Below, piece after piece: positions 33,752-45,600 of a DNA stretch of 64,000 bases (position 1 is the stretch's first letter; every line of letters begins with the position of its first letter). Below the pieces are notes generated by a model that saw nothing but the letters and a program-made list of their open reading frames with translations, was not told the DNA's origin and made no database searches. Made by a program: the position numbers and the translations under genes. Where the stretch lies: the NCBI GenBank assembly GCA_032768795.1, contig CP136500.1, positions 1 through 64,000 of the forward strand. The letters are read 5' to 3'. Origin of the DNA: Tremella fuciformis. Taxonomy: Eukaryota; Basidiomycota; Tremellomycetes; Tremellales; Tremellaceae.

Positions 33752-35560
33752 CACCAGAGCCACTCCCAGTCCAGCGGCTCCTCCCAGCCTCAATCCCACG
33801 GCGGCACCTCGACGAGTCTACCCATCTTGCCCAAGGCTTGACCAGGATGAGTACGAGAGGTGGGGCAGCCAAGGGCTCTGCTATAAGTGTGGGAACAGAG
33901 GTCATCTCGCACGCAACGGATCGTTCAACCCGGCCTTGCGCATCCATCAGGAGCCGCAGGGGGAAGCCTGAGGGGTCCCGAGCAACAAGGAGAACCTCGA
34001 GACCCCGCTCCATACACACTCTCCGCCCTTACACCTCCCAATCCGACATCCTCCCCTAAATCCTCTAATTCATCGCCCATTCACCCTTCGACGAGGTTTG
34101 CTTCCCTTGTCGAGGAAGACCAACATGAAGAAGAAGCAGGGGACCTGGAGTCCGAGAAGGAGTCTGTACAGAATGCTAGTGATGCCGAGGAATGCATGAT
34201 CGGTGAGGCTTGCAGGCTGGGAAGGCATCAAGCTGTTGTAGCAGGAAAGGTGAACGGGACTGCCGCTTGCATGCTGCTGGATACAGGCGCTAGCGGATTT
34301 TCATTGATCAGGACTATGCGCAAGGGCAAGGGTTGAACCAGCAGAGGCCGGAGCGGCTTCGTAAGGTCCTCCTGTTTGACGGCAAGCCCTCTTCCGCAAG
34401 AGAGATCACCCACAAAGTGATGGCTTCGGTAGAGGCGCTTGGAGAAACAAGCAAAGAGCGAATAGCGGTGACGCAACTCGCAGGGGCAGATGTTGTACTC
34501 TGATACGACTGGATGCAAGGAAAGAAGGTGATAATGGACATGGGGGCTATGGCAGCCACCTGTGAAGGGAAAGAAGTAGCCTTGTCGACGCTCGTTGAGG
34601 CTGCTACTAGTGAGCTGGCAATTTTGGCCACCAAACCCAGGATGCCAAAAGAGAGAAGGGTGGCGCGACGTTGAGGGATCTCCCCAAACCACATTCCCTT
34701 GCGGATCAATGGGTGGGAGCAGAACAGGCTCAATGCGGAGCGGCTTTGAGCGACTGTCACCGATGAGCTGGAGGAAGTGGTTGGGCGATTGGATGGACAC
34801 CTTGGGTTCAACGAGTACACCCTGTTGGAGGAGGAATTGCAGGCGGTGCGAAGGATTGTTCCTGAGTGCTTTTATGAGTTCCTCGACGTCTTCCATCCTC
34901 GTCGACCCACAGACACCCTTCCGCCAAGTAGAGAGTACAACCTGCCAATCAAGCTGAAGGAAGGCGCGGAGCTACGGGTCGCGCCGCCTTATCAGTTGTC
35001 GCCGGACCAGATGAAAGCACTCAGAGAACTTCTTGCTAAGGAGCAAGCGGCGGGCAAGATCAGGCCATCAAATGCGGCGTACGGGTCGCCGAGCATCTTT
35101 GTCCCTAAGAAGATTGCCGGGGATTGGAGAATGGTGGTGGACTACCGGAACCTCAACGAGGCAACCGTGTCGGACGCATACCCCTTGCCGCTGATCTCCC
35201 AAGTCACGGCCGACCTGGCAGAGTCAGAGTGGTACACCAAGTTTGATCTACCGGGAGCCTACCAGCTTCTTCGCATGGCGCCGGGACACGAAGCCTATAC
35301 GGCCTTCAGGACGCCATTGGGGATGTTCAAGTCTCTGGTTGTATGAGATGGCTTGAAAAACGTGCCAGCCGTCTTTCAGCACTTCCTGAACGAGGTGTGT
35401 TGGTCGGGGAGTGGTCATCTACATTGACGACATTCTGGTGCACGCCAAAAGCCTCGACAAGCTTTGTGCCCTTACAAAGGCGGGACTCAAAGCGCTGCGG
35501 AAGGCGGGACTATACGTGAAGGCGTCAAAGTCCGAGTTTGAGAAAAGGAAAGTCGACTTT
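33752..35560 (+). pseudogene. Element B: rest of gag, protease, RT (broken)
   Basis: Continues the gag interrupted at 26985: zinc-knuckle relic CYKCGNRGHLARNG (last Cys lost), an acidic linker, protease motif LLDTGASG (about 34285) followed at once by a frameshift, stops at 34501-34503 and near 34671, then a long RT frame 34777-35342 (MVVDYRNLNEATVSDAYPL; YTKFDLPGAYQLLRM). A TGA at 35344-35346 and a frame change near 35395 precede YIDDILVH (about 35421). Homology stops in the thumb (EFEKRKVDF) at 35560, where another LTR begins. Inactive Ty3-type element of a family different from A, because its catalytic box is YIDD and flanking residues differ. Confidence 0.85.
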
Positions 35561-36235
35561 TGTCACGAATGACACCAAAGCAGCACCAAAACCGAGCAAG
35601 ATCGAGCCAAAGGAACGTGAGTCGAGCCCTCGTCGGCACTCGCCAAAGCTCGCCGCGACTCGTCAAGACCGGCCCACGTGAAATTACCGCATTCGTCGGA
35701 CAAAAGGACGCGCATCTCTTGCACAGCTAAGTCCCGTCGTCACCGCAGCTCTCGTCGACAGCAAGGAACTCTTCGAGACTCGCCGTGCTCGCCATGCTCG
35801 CCGTCGAAGAACAATAGGCCTCCTCGATGCTTACTCAGCGAGCTCGCCGGATGCGGCGAACTCGACTAAGGGAAACGAGAGAACAATGAGCTCGACGTGC
35901 ATTGGGCAAAACCTTGTCGAGCTCGCAGAGACGGAGTCACAGAATCGACGGACGGGCTGTAGGATACATAAGGCTTGCAGAGCCCTTGTAGAACTCCAGT
36001 ACTCTCGCAATTGAGTTGCATGGGACTACTCCCTCACTTACTCTCTCTCGCTCCGTCCCGCCGACAGCTGCTAAGGTCTAGCACTTGTCGGTCCGCCTTG
36101 TCTTGCCTCGCCTTGCCTAGCCAACCTCGGCTACCCTCGTCGACACTCGTTGAGGCTCTACGAGCCCTCCGAGCCTTTGCCCTCGCCCTTCTCCCCTAGT
36201 CTCGCCCAGCCTCGCCGAAGTCGAAGAGTCTCGGT
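35561..36235 (+). mobile_element. Probable LTR of a further element (C)
   Basis: Begins TGTCACGAATGACACC exactly where the RT frame of element B is cut. CG-rich, with repeated CTCGCC/CGTCGA words, and a TATA-like GATACATAAGG near 35962. The right boundary is not clear (about 36235, near GGTCACCCAGTGAC); no target duplication found. Could be a solo LTR or a deleted element. Confidence 0.45.
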
Positions 36236-37283
36236 CACCCAGTGACGGGCCTTTGGACAGAGACAGAGAGGTAGCGTGTTACGACTCGAACCCTGCGGCC
36301 TTGATGTCCGGCGACGAGTAGACGGCGGCGGTCGTACGTGGCGAGCTCGGGTTGTACCAAGGATGAAGTGGGTACAACCACTGAACCTTGTGACTTGGTC
36401 GACGGCGAAGGTAGGACTGGCCTCACACGGAGATAGGCGTCGTGGAGGTTTGGTGGCGGTGCTCGAAGGATCCCACGGAGATAGGCGTCGTGGCGAGCGG
36501 AGGTGGCGGAGCGAGCAACGATGATAAAGTCAAGTGCAAGGCTCTAGGACTAGGGTGTAACGTATGACTGTCTAGATTGATAGAATTGATCCTTGGGGAA
36601 AAGGATCCTTGGGGCTGAACGTGCGGTCTTATATATGCCTCTGACCCGTTCAGGTGAACGTTTGGGCGTTCACATGAATTGTCCTTCCGTTCAAGTGAAC
36701 ACTTCCCCTTCCAGTAATAACTTCTCCTGTTCACTGAACGCTCAGGGTGTTTGCATGAACAGTTTGGTGTTCAGGTGAATGCTTGGGTGCGTCGTCCAAG
36801 GGGTCGGTTGTGCTCGGGTGAACGGTGGTGGTGATCGAGTGAACGGAGTTTGATGATTGGTGTTGATTGGGTGAACGGTTGGTGATCGGTGTTACGACCT
36901 GCAGTGGCGAAGACTGGCGGTGTTGCAGGTGGGCGGTGTGCAGGGTCGTAACATAGCGTGACAAACTGCGGTACAAAGCGTCGGTAGTAGCTCACGAGGC
37001 CAAGGAACCGTCGAGTCTTGTGTAGGTTTTGAGGGGTAGGGAAGTTCTGGACACCCTCGACATACCCACTGTCAGCCTCAACGCCCTCGTGCAAGATGAT
37101 GAAGCCCAAAAACTTCACCTTAGTCTGCTTGAACTCCGACTTGAGGCCAACTTGAGGCCTTTACAGACAGTCCAGCCGTCTTCAACACCTCCAGCACCGC
37201 CCTAGTCAATCTCCTGAGCTCCTTGAGGTTCTCCGTGTGAATGAGAATGTTGTCAATGTAGATGACGACCCCTTTGTCAGGAT
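36236..37283 (-). pseudogene. Ty3-type RT fragment, split by a solo LTR
   Basis: Minus strand from 37283: YPDKGVVIYIDNILIHTENL, then, after a local 10-bp duplication that shifts frame (near 37140-37155), VKFLGFIILHEGVEADSGYV and TRRFLGLVSYYRRFVPQFVT up to 36959. The solo LTR interrupts it, and a weak continuation (PLCLCPKARHW) lies at 36271-36236. Same family as element B but inverted, and its second catalytic Asp is Asn (YIDN). Its 5' part is missing. Confidence 0.75.
36277..36953 (-). mobile_element. Solo LTR (677 bp) with TAGCG target duplication
   Basis: On the minus strand it starts TGTTACGACCCTG and ends CGAGTCGTAACA, with inverted termini. TAGCG flanks both sides (36272-36276 and 36954-36958). 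U3 holds about nine dyads related to GTTCACCTGAAC, followed by ATATATAAG (36628-36636, minus strand). Two copies of GGAGATAGGCGTCGTGG (near 36429 and 36479, plus strand) form a direct repeat downstream. No internal sequence, so it arose by LTR-LTR recombination. Confidence 0.9.
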
Positions 37284-37345
37284 ATTGCCACGACATCCTG
37301 ACGACACGTTCTCAGCATGTGATCAAAAGCGAGTCAAAAACCAAG

Positions 37346-39182
37346 ACTACTCGCTGTCACGTGATTTTCAGACGGGTCAGCTTCGTGGACACCTATCATG
37401 ATCGCGACGGCAGTGACATCAATGAGCAGAAGTCATGATACATGCATGCTGAGGCCATAAGACTTTACAAAGCCGTAGAAGGACCCGGTGTGCATGCCTG
37501 GTGTGGTTCTTGAGGCCCTCGGTTGCCTGTAGCCCGAGCTGCAGCTTGCCTCCTTCTCCTTGCCTCTGCCTCCCTTGCCTTCCGGTCTGCGAGCTCCTGA
37601 GCGTGACTTTCTCGATGCTCAGGATCAAATAACTGGCCGTGGGGGAAGCTGACACACTTGCTCTTGCCTCTAGCTGCTTTCTCAAGCTGTTGGGCAGCTT
37701 GTTCCCGCTGTACTTGAGCCTGCAGCATCGCCTTCTCCGACATCTCGATTTCTAGAGCCTTTTCAAGCTTTGTCATGTAGATTTCCTTGTCGATATTGCC
37801 CTGGCGACGGCTACGCTTGTGGCGCTTGAGTGTTCGGGGCGTCCTGGGTGTGCCAACAACGTCCTGTGATGCCTGCTGGCTTGGCGGCGGCATTGTGATG
37901 TCTCGCAGACCCATCGCGGGCGCATTCAAAGGCCAAAGTCCAGCCTTGCTCCATGCAGACCAAATTTGCCTAGCTGTGGCCGTCTCCTTCCAGGCCTGCT
38001 GGTGAAAGCTCCAAAAGACGCCCTTGGCAGGCGCTTCCTTGTTGCCAATAGCTTGTCTATGAGCATCGAGGCGGCCGAAGAATCGAGTCTTGAGCGGGTT
38101 GAAGAAACCAACATCTTAGGGCTGCAGGAAACTGCTCGCATTTGCCGGCAGGACCACGACGACAATGCTGCGGTCCCAACAGGCCTCCAGGAAGTCAACC
38201 TTGACGTGTGATTCATGCCCATCGAGGAACAACAGCCTGCGGCGGCCCCTAGCCACTCGGTCCCTGGTGAAAGGGTCAAAATCGTCTTCAAGCCACTTCT
38301 GCATGAGATAGCTGTTGATCCACCCGGAATTACTTGACACGGCGCGCTGTGGTACATCTGGGACACTGTCGGTGAACCAGGTGCCGTACAGGTGTTGGCC
38401 TGGACAGATAATGAGCGGCGGCACGGGTGCTGTGTCAAGACCGATACAAGCGACAACTGTGATGTGCTCTGTTGAGCCGGAGACGGCCTGGGCGTTGCGG
38501 GGATGGTTGCGAGGGGCAATGCGGCGTGTGCTGCAAGCACAGGACAGAGAGAAGAAGGTTTCGTCCATGTTGTAGATGCCGGCGGGGTCATAGAGGCCGC
38601 TGTCATAGAGATCTCTGACCTGTGGAGACGATTCAGCGACGGCAGGGACGTCCGCGCATGATAAGGATGCCTGAGAGTACTCACAAGGGTAAAACACGCC
38701 CGCCGAACCTCCTGGCAGTCCTCCTGCAGGCGCGCGAGCTCCCTGTAGGTGTGAAATTGCGATACGATTTGGTCCGAATGGCGGTCGACAAATCGTGAAA
38801 CCCAATTGTCGCCGAGCTGCTCGCCGCAGACTGCTTCTGCAAGGTCATGGACGTGCCGAGGGGTTAGCAGGGTCCCTCGGCCAGCATATTGGTTGATCTT
38901 GTCCACCAGAACGTCCTCCTGGGCGGGTGAGAGGTGTCTGTTGGCGGCATCGGCATGGGAGAGATGTGTCTCGGTCCAGCGGTCATGGTTGGTCGATTTC
39001 GCGACGTTTTGCTCCCTAGCAACCTGGCGCAAAGTCTTCTCGGGATGCTTGCGCAGCTCCTGAATGGCCGAGTCGATAGTGTTATGCATGGCTGAGAAAT
39101 GACAAGGATAAAGCTATGAGAGGCGATCATGATAGGTGTCCGAGAAGCTGACGCGTCCGAAAATCACGTGATACCGAGTAGT
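37346..39182 (-). mobile_element. Pogo/Fot1-like DNA transposon
   Basis: Bounded by 60-bp terminal inverted repeats at 37346-37405 and 39123-39182 (ACTACTCG..., shared core TCACGTGATTTTC, then GGACACCTATCATGATCGC). Total length 1,837 bp; encloses one transposase gene on the minus strand. A TA duplication is not evident at either edge. Confidence 0.8.
37465..39089 (-). pseudogene. Pogo/Fot1-like DD35D transposase with one nonsense codon
   Basis: Two exons, 39089-38685 and 38619-37465, joined in phase by a 65-nt GTGAGT...CACAG intron. Residues 1-135: helix-turn-helix DNA-binding region of CENP-B/pogo style (TLRQVAREQNVAKST; GDNWVSRFVDRHSDQI). Exon 2: DDE domain with NMDET, LDGH and LPANASSFLQP. 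The third Asp, in DVGFFNPLKTRFF, lies 35 residues after the second, but the codon right before it is TAA (38118-38116), where the family normally has Leu (QPLDVG). After that the frame is open to a basic coiled-coil tail ending at 37465. Full length would be about 518 aa, normal for the family. As written it would make a truncated, inactive protein. Confidence 0.85.
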
Positions 39183-39850
39183 GGTAGAGGTGTTGGCCTG
39201 GGTAGATGACAAGCCGAGGATGGTTCCGAGGGGAGGGGCGATGCGGCGGGTGTTCCTCCCATAGTTCAGAGAGGACAAGGACTCGTCGACGTTGTAGATG
39301 CCCGAGGGTCCATATAGGCCGGTGTCATAGATGTCAAACACCTCAAGATGAGTCAGAGGCGTTCTGCGCGTTGCGGCGGGTGCGTGGGGGTGGCTTACAA
39401 GGGTGCTCGTAACTCATGCCCCTCCGGACCTCCCTGTGAGTCGGCCTGCAGGGCAGGCGCCCGAGCTCTCTGTAGGTGTCAAACCGCGAAGAGATCTTGT
39501 CTGAATGACGATCGACAATGCGTCCGACCCAGTTCTCCCCAACCTGCTTGCTCACCGCAGACGGCCTCGCCTCGGCGAGATTGTGGGGACATTTGACATG
39601 ACGAGGTGTCAGGAGGGTCCCTCGGGACGCATACTCGCTGATCTTGTCCGCCAGGGCCTTCTTCCTGAACGGAACGCATGAGAGGCTAGCAGCATGAGAG
39701 AGGTGGGTGGGTGTTGGTCCAGCGGTCATGGAGGATCGATTTCGCATTGTTCTTGCTCTCGGGCAACCTGTCAAACACTCTCTTCGGGGATTGCATCCTC
39801 GCAGCTCCTGGTCAACCGAGTCGATGGCTGAATGAATGCATGGCTGAGCA
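39183..39850 (-). pseudogene. Truncated relative of the pogo-like transposase
   Basis: Minus-strand pieces match the first half of the neighbouring transposase at moderate identity (KISEYASRGTLLTPRHV; VGENWVGRIVDRHSDKISS; IYDTGLYGPSGIYNVDES; NTRRIAP; YPGQHLY). Frame breaks are present; homology stops beside the right terminal repeat of the intact copy. An older, partly deleted element. Confidence 0.75.
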
Positions 39851-40426
39851 ATGACGATCTGAAGGCTATAATCAACTCTAAGAGCTATACCGTGTATAAC
39901 GAGAGACTAGCGGAATGCCAAAGTCGCGGGCGGTGACGGCGCACGAGGCCGCCAAGAAAGCAGAGATACTTTACTCTACTGTTCGCTCGCTCACATCCCG
40001 TCAAGTCACACTCGAGCCATTGGAGGCCTCTAGCGGGTCGTCCTGCCGAGCTGTGCGACAGTACAGTGGCGCCGTTCCATGATGCTCATACTGCCTCGGA
40101 CATGCCGCACGCTCGCTTGGTCAAACTTGCCATCCTCGACGAGACCCCAGATCAGCCCTGCCCGTGCCCCTGCCCCTGCTGCTTGTGCTGCGCTGGATGG
40201 ATCGCACGTCACCCGCGCTCACGATCCGGTACAATTGCGCGCGCACTTGCAGCAGTCGATGCCGAGATTGTGCCGCAGCCAGCTGAGCCGAGTGGGCTCA
40301 GCGCGGCGCTTGCGCTTGCCAGAGTGCAGTACTCGCTGTGGGGGAAAGGGGCGATGCTTGGCGAGTGGAAAAGGAGAAGAGACGATGATCTGCGCGACAA
40401 TGCACAATGCATCATGCATGTCACAG
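39851..40426. other. Intergenic, nothing recognised
   Basis: No supported gene. The transition from transposon-rich to GC-rich gene-bearing DNA lies here. Confidence 0.5.
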
Positions 40427-41692
40427 TCACGGGAAGCGCATGTCGTATACAAAGATCGAGCCGGCGCCACCATCCAGGTCGCCGAGCCATCCCTCTGCCC
40501 TCTCCACTTGGCCCTCGGCCATGTCATCGGCGTCCTCAGCTGCATCTTCGGTGCAGCCGAGCTCCTGCAGGAGGCCATCTTTTTCCGCCCCCGAGAGCAC
40601 CGTCGCATCGTTGCTGTACCGCTCCTCGGCAAGATCGAGCAGTCTGGTCAGGACGCGGAGCGCCGCGACTGCCCGGGGCCACGCCGCTGCGGGTCGGTTC
40701 ATCGGCAGCGGCAGCGGCAGCATCCACGACTTGATCTGCGCATAGAGCTCGTCCGACTCGCGGATAAAGTAGGCGAATACGACATCGAGGTACCATCCAC
40801 GATGATTGTGCCAAGCGTTTCGGCGCACGCGCGATGCTGGATCACCATCAGCCTCGTCCGGTCCGTTGCTCAATCCCCAGTCCACCAGGCGTTGACCTCT
40901 GTGCGCCGAGCTCACCTCTCAGTACCTGGACGGTTGCCGTTGTCAACTTCCAGTTCTCCTTCCAGCACCTTTTGAGCGCCCGAACACTGTTTTCTACCTT
41001 GACATGATGTCTGTCGTCCTTGTCGACGTTGCCGCTCGTGGCTGCGGCCCGCGCCCGCGGTTGGGAAGCGGGAGATACGAGCTCGAGGTGAAGGTGCATC
41101 CTGGTGCACAGGGTCCGGAGGGAGGCCAGCATCTCGAACAGTGCCGTCTCTGACGCGTCTCGTCGTGCGTTCGAATCGCGTGCCTGCGCTCCGTGTTCCG
41201 TCCAAAGCGGGGCGTCATTGCCTGGACGGGTCAGCCGGCGAGCGAGCGAGCGTACTGTACGTTGAGGGACCTCCTCTCCTCACCCTCCTCTCCTCTGCCT
41301 CTTCTCCCTCGTCCATTTTTCTGGCCTCCCTGAGCTCCTTTTGGGGCCGATTCGTCCTCGACCTCGGAATCTCGCTCGTCTGCGCCAGTGTCGGGATTGT
41401 CTGAGCCGGTCGACGACGAGGCCGACGAGCGCCGGCACGACCCTGCCCCTGCCCCTGCCGTTGTGGGTCGAGCGACGACCGGGGCGGACGGGAACACGCC
41501 AGGACTGGCAGGTATGGACGTTGCCCTGTCCTGGTCCTGGATCTGGTCCTGTCTGTCCGATGGCAGCGCCAGTATGGGTGATTTCCGAGACCGAGCGTGA
41601 GGAATCACAAATAGGTCGGCTGGCACGGTCGTGAGCATCGAATGAGAGACAGATGCGATCCTACGGAGCGGGGTGAATGCCTCTGATGACAT
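40427..41692 (-). CDS. Unknown protein, 350 aa, three exons
   Basis: Exons 41692-41284, 41149-40916 and 40836-40427; introns of 134 and 79 nt (GTGAGG...GTCAG; GTGAGC...TCCAG) keep phase 1 at both joins, which supports the model. The N-terminus is disordered: Pro/Ser/Gly-rich, then acidic, then an RG-rich stretch (GRGRRGRGEE). Exon 2 is helical (LFEMLASLRTLCTRMHLHLE; ALKRCWKENWKLTTATVQVL). Exon 3 is aromatic and helical (WYLDVVFAYFIRESDELYAQ) with an acidic segment, ending IFVYDMRFP. No family recognised. Divergent from the 42616 gene across an AT-rich gap. Confidence 0.7.
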
Positions 41693-41759
41693 TGTACTCG
41701 AGAAGGGGTACGGGTACTGTTCTCCAACAACTCGACTCGACTTGGAGGGTTACGAGTAC

Positions 41760-42430
41760 AACTAGGTAGATCGTGCAGGAAAGTGCGCGATAGGGCGTAG
41801 CTCGTTATTTCAATTCTTTTTTAGCTCTGAATTTCTAATCAGGTATTCAAGTTATTGGTTCTCAGGCAATTTGGAAAACCTAATGCAATTCCTTGTTCTT
41901 TGGTTCCGTTAGACATGGGGGGGTGGGACACCCCCCCAAGACCCCCCCTTGCGCCTAGCGGCGCAGCCATCGCAGCCCTTACGGGTCAAGCATCCGGCAA
42001 AGCCGGATGTACTGTAGAACATTGATTAGTTGCAAGCTAAAGCACTTCATCAAGAGATGCGCAAGTGCTTGTTGGGCATGCTAGGCTGATCAGATGATCA
42101 TAGGCATGCCAAGCTGGTCACAGGGGCTATGTCACAGCTGCCACCTGGCAAGCCTATTGCAGTCTTGTCAGACTTGCGCTATTGTAACCATTTTGGTGCA
42201 ATGATAGGGCAGGGTATGGCAGTAGCTATGTAGGCGATTGGTTCTGCTACAGAGATCATTCCATGCATCAGCCTCATGCATAGATCTTTATTCTCTGATG
42301 AAAGGCAATTTGGCAAGGACACAATGCATATTAGGATTGTGCTGATGAAATCAGAATGGCCGGAATTTTCTTATTTAATTCCCCCATTTACCGTTTTCGT
42401 TCCAGGGACACCCGCAGAAATTCGCCCCGT
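41760..42430. other. AT-rich island with a long G/C hairpin
   Basis: Base composition drops sharply against its GC-rich flanks (TTCTTTTTTAGC; TTATTTAATT). A GGGGGGGTGGGACACCCCCCC hairpin-like block sits near 41919-41939, then CAAGACCCCCCTTGCG and a CATCCGGCAAAGCCGGATG dyad (about 41991-42009). The word AGGCAATTTGG occurs near both ends (about 41864 and 42302). No coding frame. Probably a small foreign or transposon-derived insertion in the divergent promoter; identity unknown. Confidence 0.5.
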
Positions 42431-42529
42431 AAGAGCTACGCTGACAACCGAGTCCTCGTCGGCGTTTTGGCGTTTCGGGGATGAGTCCGTCATTGTGGCG
42501 GTCCGGCGATTCCGGGCCGTTGCTCTCTT

Positions 42530-42592
42530 TCTCTTTCTCTTTCTCTTTCTCTTTCTCTTGCTCTTTCTCTTTCTCTTTCTCTCTTTCTCTTA
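42530..42592 (+). repeat. CTTTCT hexamer microsatellite upstream of a start codon
   Basis: About ten pyrimidine hexamers (TCTCTTTCTCTTTCTC...) end 24 bp before the ATG at 42616. Pyrimidine-rich tracts near start sites are common in fungal promoters, so it may be part of the promoter or leader. Confidence 0.7.
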
Positions 42593-42615
42593 CACCTATC
42601 CGCACCTACCTCGCC

Positions 42616-45600
42616 ATGATCAGCCCTAGTTCTGGCCCTGGCCCTACGGCGGCAGCCGTGTCCGTGTCCGTGTCCCTCAAGCGCAAGAGGGAATCGTCTT
42701 CACAGACCGCCGATAGCCCCCAGCCCCCGTCTCGGCGCGTTGCCGTCCACCCAAGTGCGTCCAAGGTCGCGAGCGTCGCCAATGTCAATGCCAATGCCAA
42801 TGCCGTTGCCGTTGCCGGAGCCGGAGCCGGGTTCAGTTCAGGTCTCACCGTCGGCATGTCCGGCGTCGGATTAGACTTTGATGATGATGAGATCGAGTCA
42901 GTCCCGTCGTTGGACCCAACGCGGCTTTTCGCCCTGCCCTTGTCCTTGTCGCTGACGCTGACGCTCGTCCAGCCCGCCCCAATGCTTTGTCGGGCTCCGA
43001 TTTTACCTGGATCGGGCATGGTATCATCCATTCTTGCTCGCTCGCGTACGGCACCTCGTTCATGTGAGTGTTTTCACTTTGCACAATCAGCCTAGCCTCG
43101 CAAGGCAGCAAGGCGCACTCATACGCCTCCTCGCTCACGACATGGCAGAACCGAGGCGGACTATGCAGGATCGTTGGAACGGATCATGGCACGGCGATGG
43201 CGATAGATCATGAACACGAAGAAGCGCTCGCATCTCCGGTCAGCGCCAGCTCGGTGCACTTGGACGTCGTGATTCTGCCTCTGCCGGACAGCGACACTCG
43301 GCTATCCGCCAAGCAGATCGCACTCCTCGCTCGCAATCGTCATCACGCCTGGTACAGCGTCAACGGCGTCGAAAGGGCCAAGGTTCAGGTCAGATCGGTG
43401 GGATGGTTGATATCGGCATGCAACGAGTGGGGCGACATGCACGGCTTCGCCTCGCTCGGCTTGACGCCCGATCCAGGCCTCCGCAGTATGCTGCCGCTCG
43501 ACCTCGGCTTGGACCCGTCGACCGAGGCCCCGCCGTCGACGTTACCAGGCGAGACACCGGCGTCGATGACCGAGAGGAGCAGACGGAGTAGCGCTCGGGA
43601 TGGGCAGAAGCTCGAGTGGATAGTGCCGCTCATGTTGGGCAAGGGATTCGGGACGAAAACCGCGGGCTTTGGCCATCAGCGGCTGTTCGTGCAGGAGCTC
43701 AGCAAGCACATTAGGCCAGTGAGTCTTCCGTCAAAGGCGCTGCCTCGTCCCGCTTCCGCTGCCCTCGGCCCCACACCGTCCCCCCTTGGCCGAAGGGCTT
43801 TGTCTAAACACTGGTTTGGGAAAATTCGAGCTCACGTCCAGGACGATCCTTTCAACGTCTACAACCTCATCAAAAGACACCAAGCCTTTTTCTCGGTCGT
43901 CTTCCCTTGCGTTGTGCCCGATCCCAAACATCAGCGGCGGAAACAACGTCCTCCACCGGCCATATCCCTCGACTCGACCCCTGCCCCTGCGAGCCCACGC
44001 GAATCGGGTCGCGAACCCTCGGCTGGCTCATTGTCCGGCTCCATCGGCGGCGAGAACCGAGGATCAGCCAGCGCTAGCGGCTCTTCCCATCCATCGGCCC
44101 CAGACACAAGTCACCAGTCGGGTACCAAGCGTTCGTCCGAGCCTGAAAACGAACCATCGACGCAGCGCTCAGTCACCGTCGATGTCTCGGGGCCAGAACC
44201 CAGAGGGAACGACGACCTTGCACCTGCGCCTTCGCCTTCGCCTTCGCCACGGGCCGCCCCGTCGCCCCTTTTGCCCCCGACTTCACGTCCGCTCGTCGGA
44301 CCCCCAGCGGGATCGGATCATCTTCCCGCTTCAACGACCAGGCGGGCCCGGTCGGCTTCTCCAGCGCCGTCCATCGAGCGACCTGTGGCAACGCGCACTC
44401 CCTCGTCTCGGCAGTCGTCTTCAGCGCGCACAGCCGCCTTGGCCCTCTTGGGTATGTCCAGCGTCAGCGAGGCCGCCGCCCCCATTGCCACGTCGGAGGA
44501 ACTCTTTCCGACCACGTCGACATCTGCCCGCCAGCCTGCAAGCTCCGACAAGTCGCTCCGCGGGGCGGAGAGCGTCTTACCGCTTGATGAGGCTGTCGCC
44601 GAGGTCTCGGAGACCACGGCGGTCGGACTGCCGCAGACGTCTGCTCTGCCAGAGGTGTGGGCCCCATCTCCCTCTCCCCTGCCGCCTGCAGCTGCCGGCG
44701 GTCTCGGTCTCGGTCTCGGTCTCGCCGACTTGGAGGGTCACCCACCACCTGGGTCCTCACGTCGCGTAGTCGTGACCCCGGTGGATCTGGTGGAGGGGTG
44801 GGTCAGCAGTCTCTGGGACACCAACTGGCTAGGCGCGCGGTTGCCACGGGTCAGCGTGAGCAACAGTCAAAGCATCCCCTGTCGTCGTTGACTGACGACT
44901 CGCGTTCAGAGAAAGCACCCTGCCCTCACCGTGCTGGTACTTGTCCCGTCGACACCGACCTTTGTCTCGGTCGACCTCGAGCTGCGGCTGGGGACCGCCA
45001 TGTCCTCGAACGCTGACGCAGCACCGACCATCATCTGGATCCTCGACGACCAAGGGCACGACCACGACTCTGCTCGGTGCAGCGAGGTGGGTCTCGAGGA
45101 CAACATGCATTCCGAGTCGATGGATGGGAATTGGCGGTACACGTTGGAAGTGGGTGTTCGTGTTCAACTATCACCTCTCCTCCTGGATCCCCCCCCCCCC
45201 CCCCCCCCCCCCTTCTCCTCAACTTGATGCGATACGATCCGAGAGACGGTGGGTGCTCTTTCGGCCTCGCGCGTCACACTCTTGCGTGTCGCATACGTCC
45301 CGGGTCGGCGGGCGCGTACGGTCGGCGGGGGGAGAAAGAGGAATCGAGTTGTCAACGTCAAACCTTGTTCTTGTTCTTGTTGCTCACTCACGGTGCAGGA
45401 CGTGGCGACGTTCACCGACGACATCAATCTCGTTTACAAGTTGGCAAAGCGGACCGAGATCGTGAGTCTGGGTCTGGTCGGTGCGCGAGGAAGAGTTCGG
45501 GGCTGATCTGCCGCGCAGCGGCTCGACAGGTCGACGCTCGTCCTTGCGCGAGGGCGACTCGAGGCGGGGTGGCCGAGCGGGATGGTATTCGAGCGGGTGG

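Noticed and set aside
40079..40975. Plus-strand open frame of 298 codons
   Set aside because: Mirror of the three-exon minus-strand gene 41692-40427, which has consistent introns and protein-like sequence.
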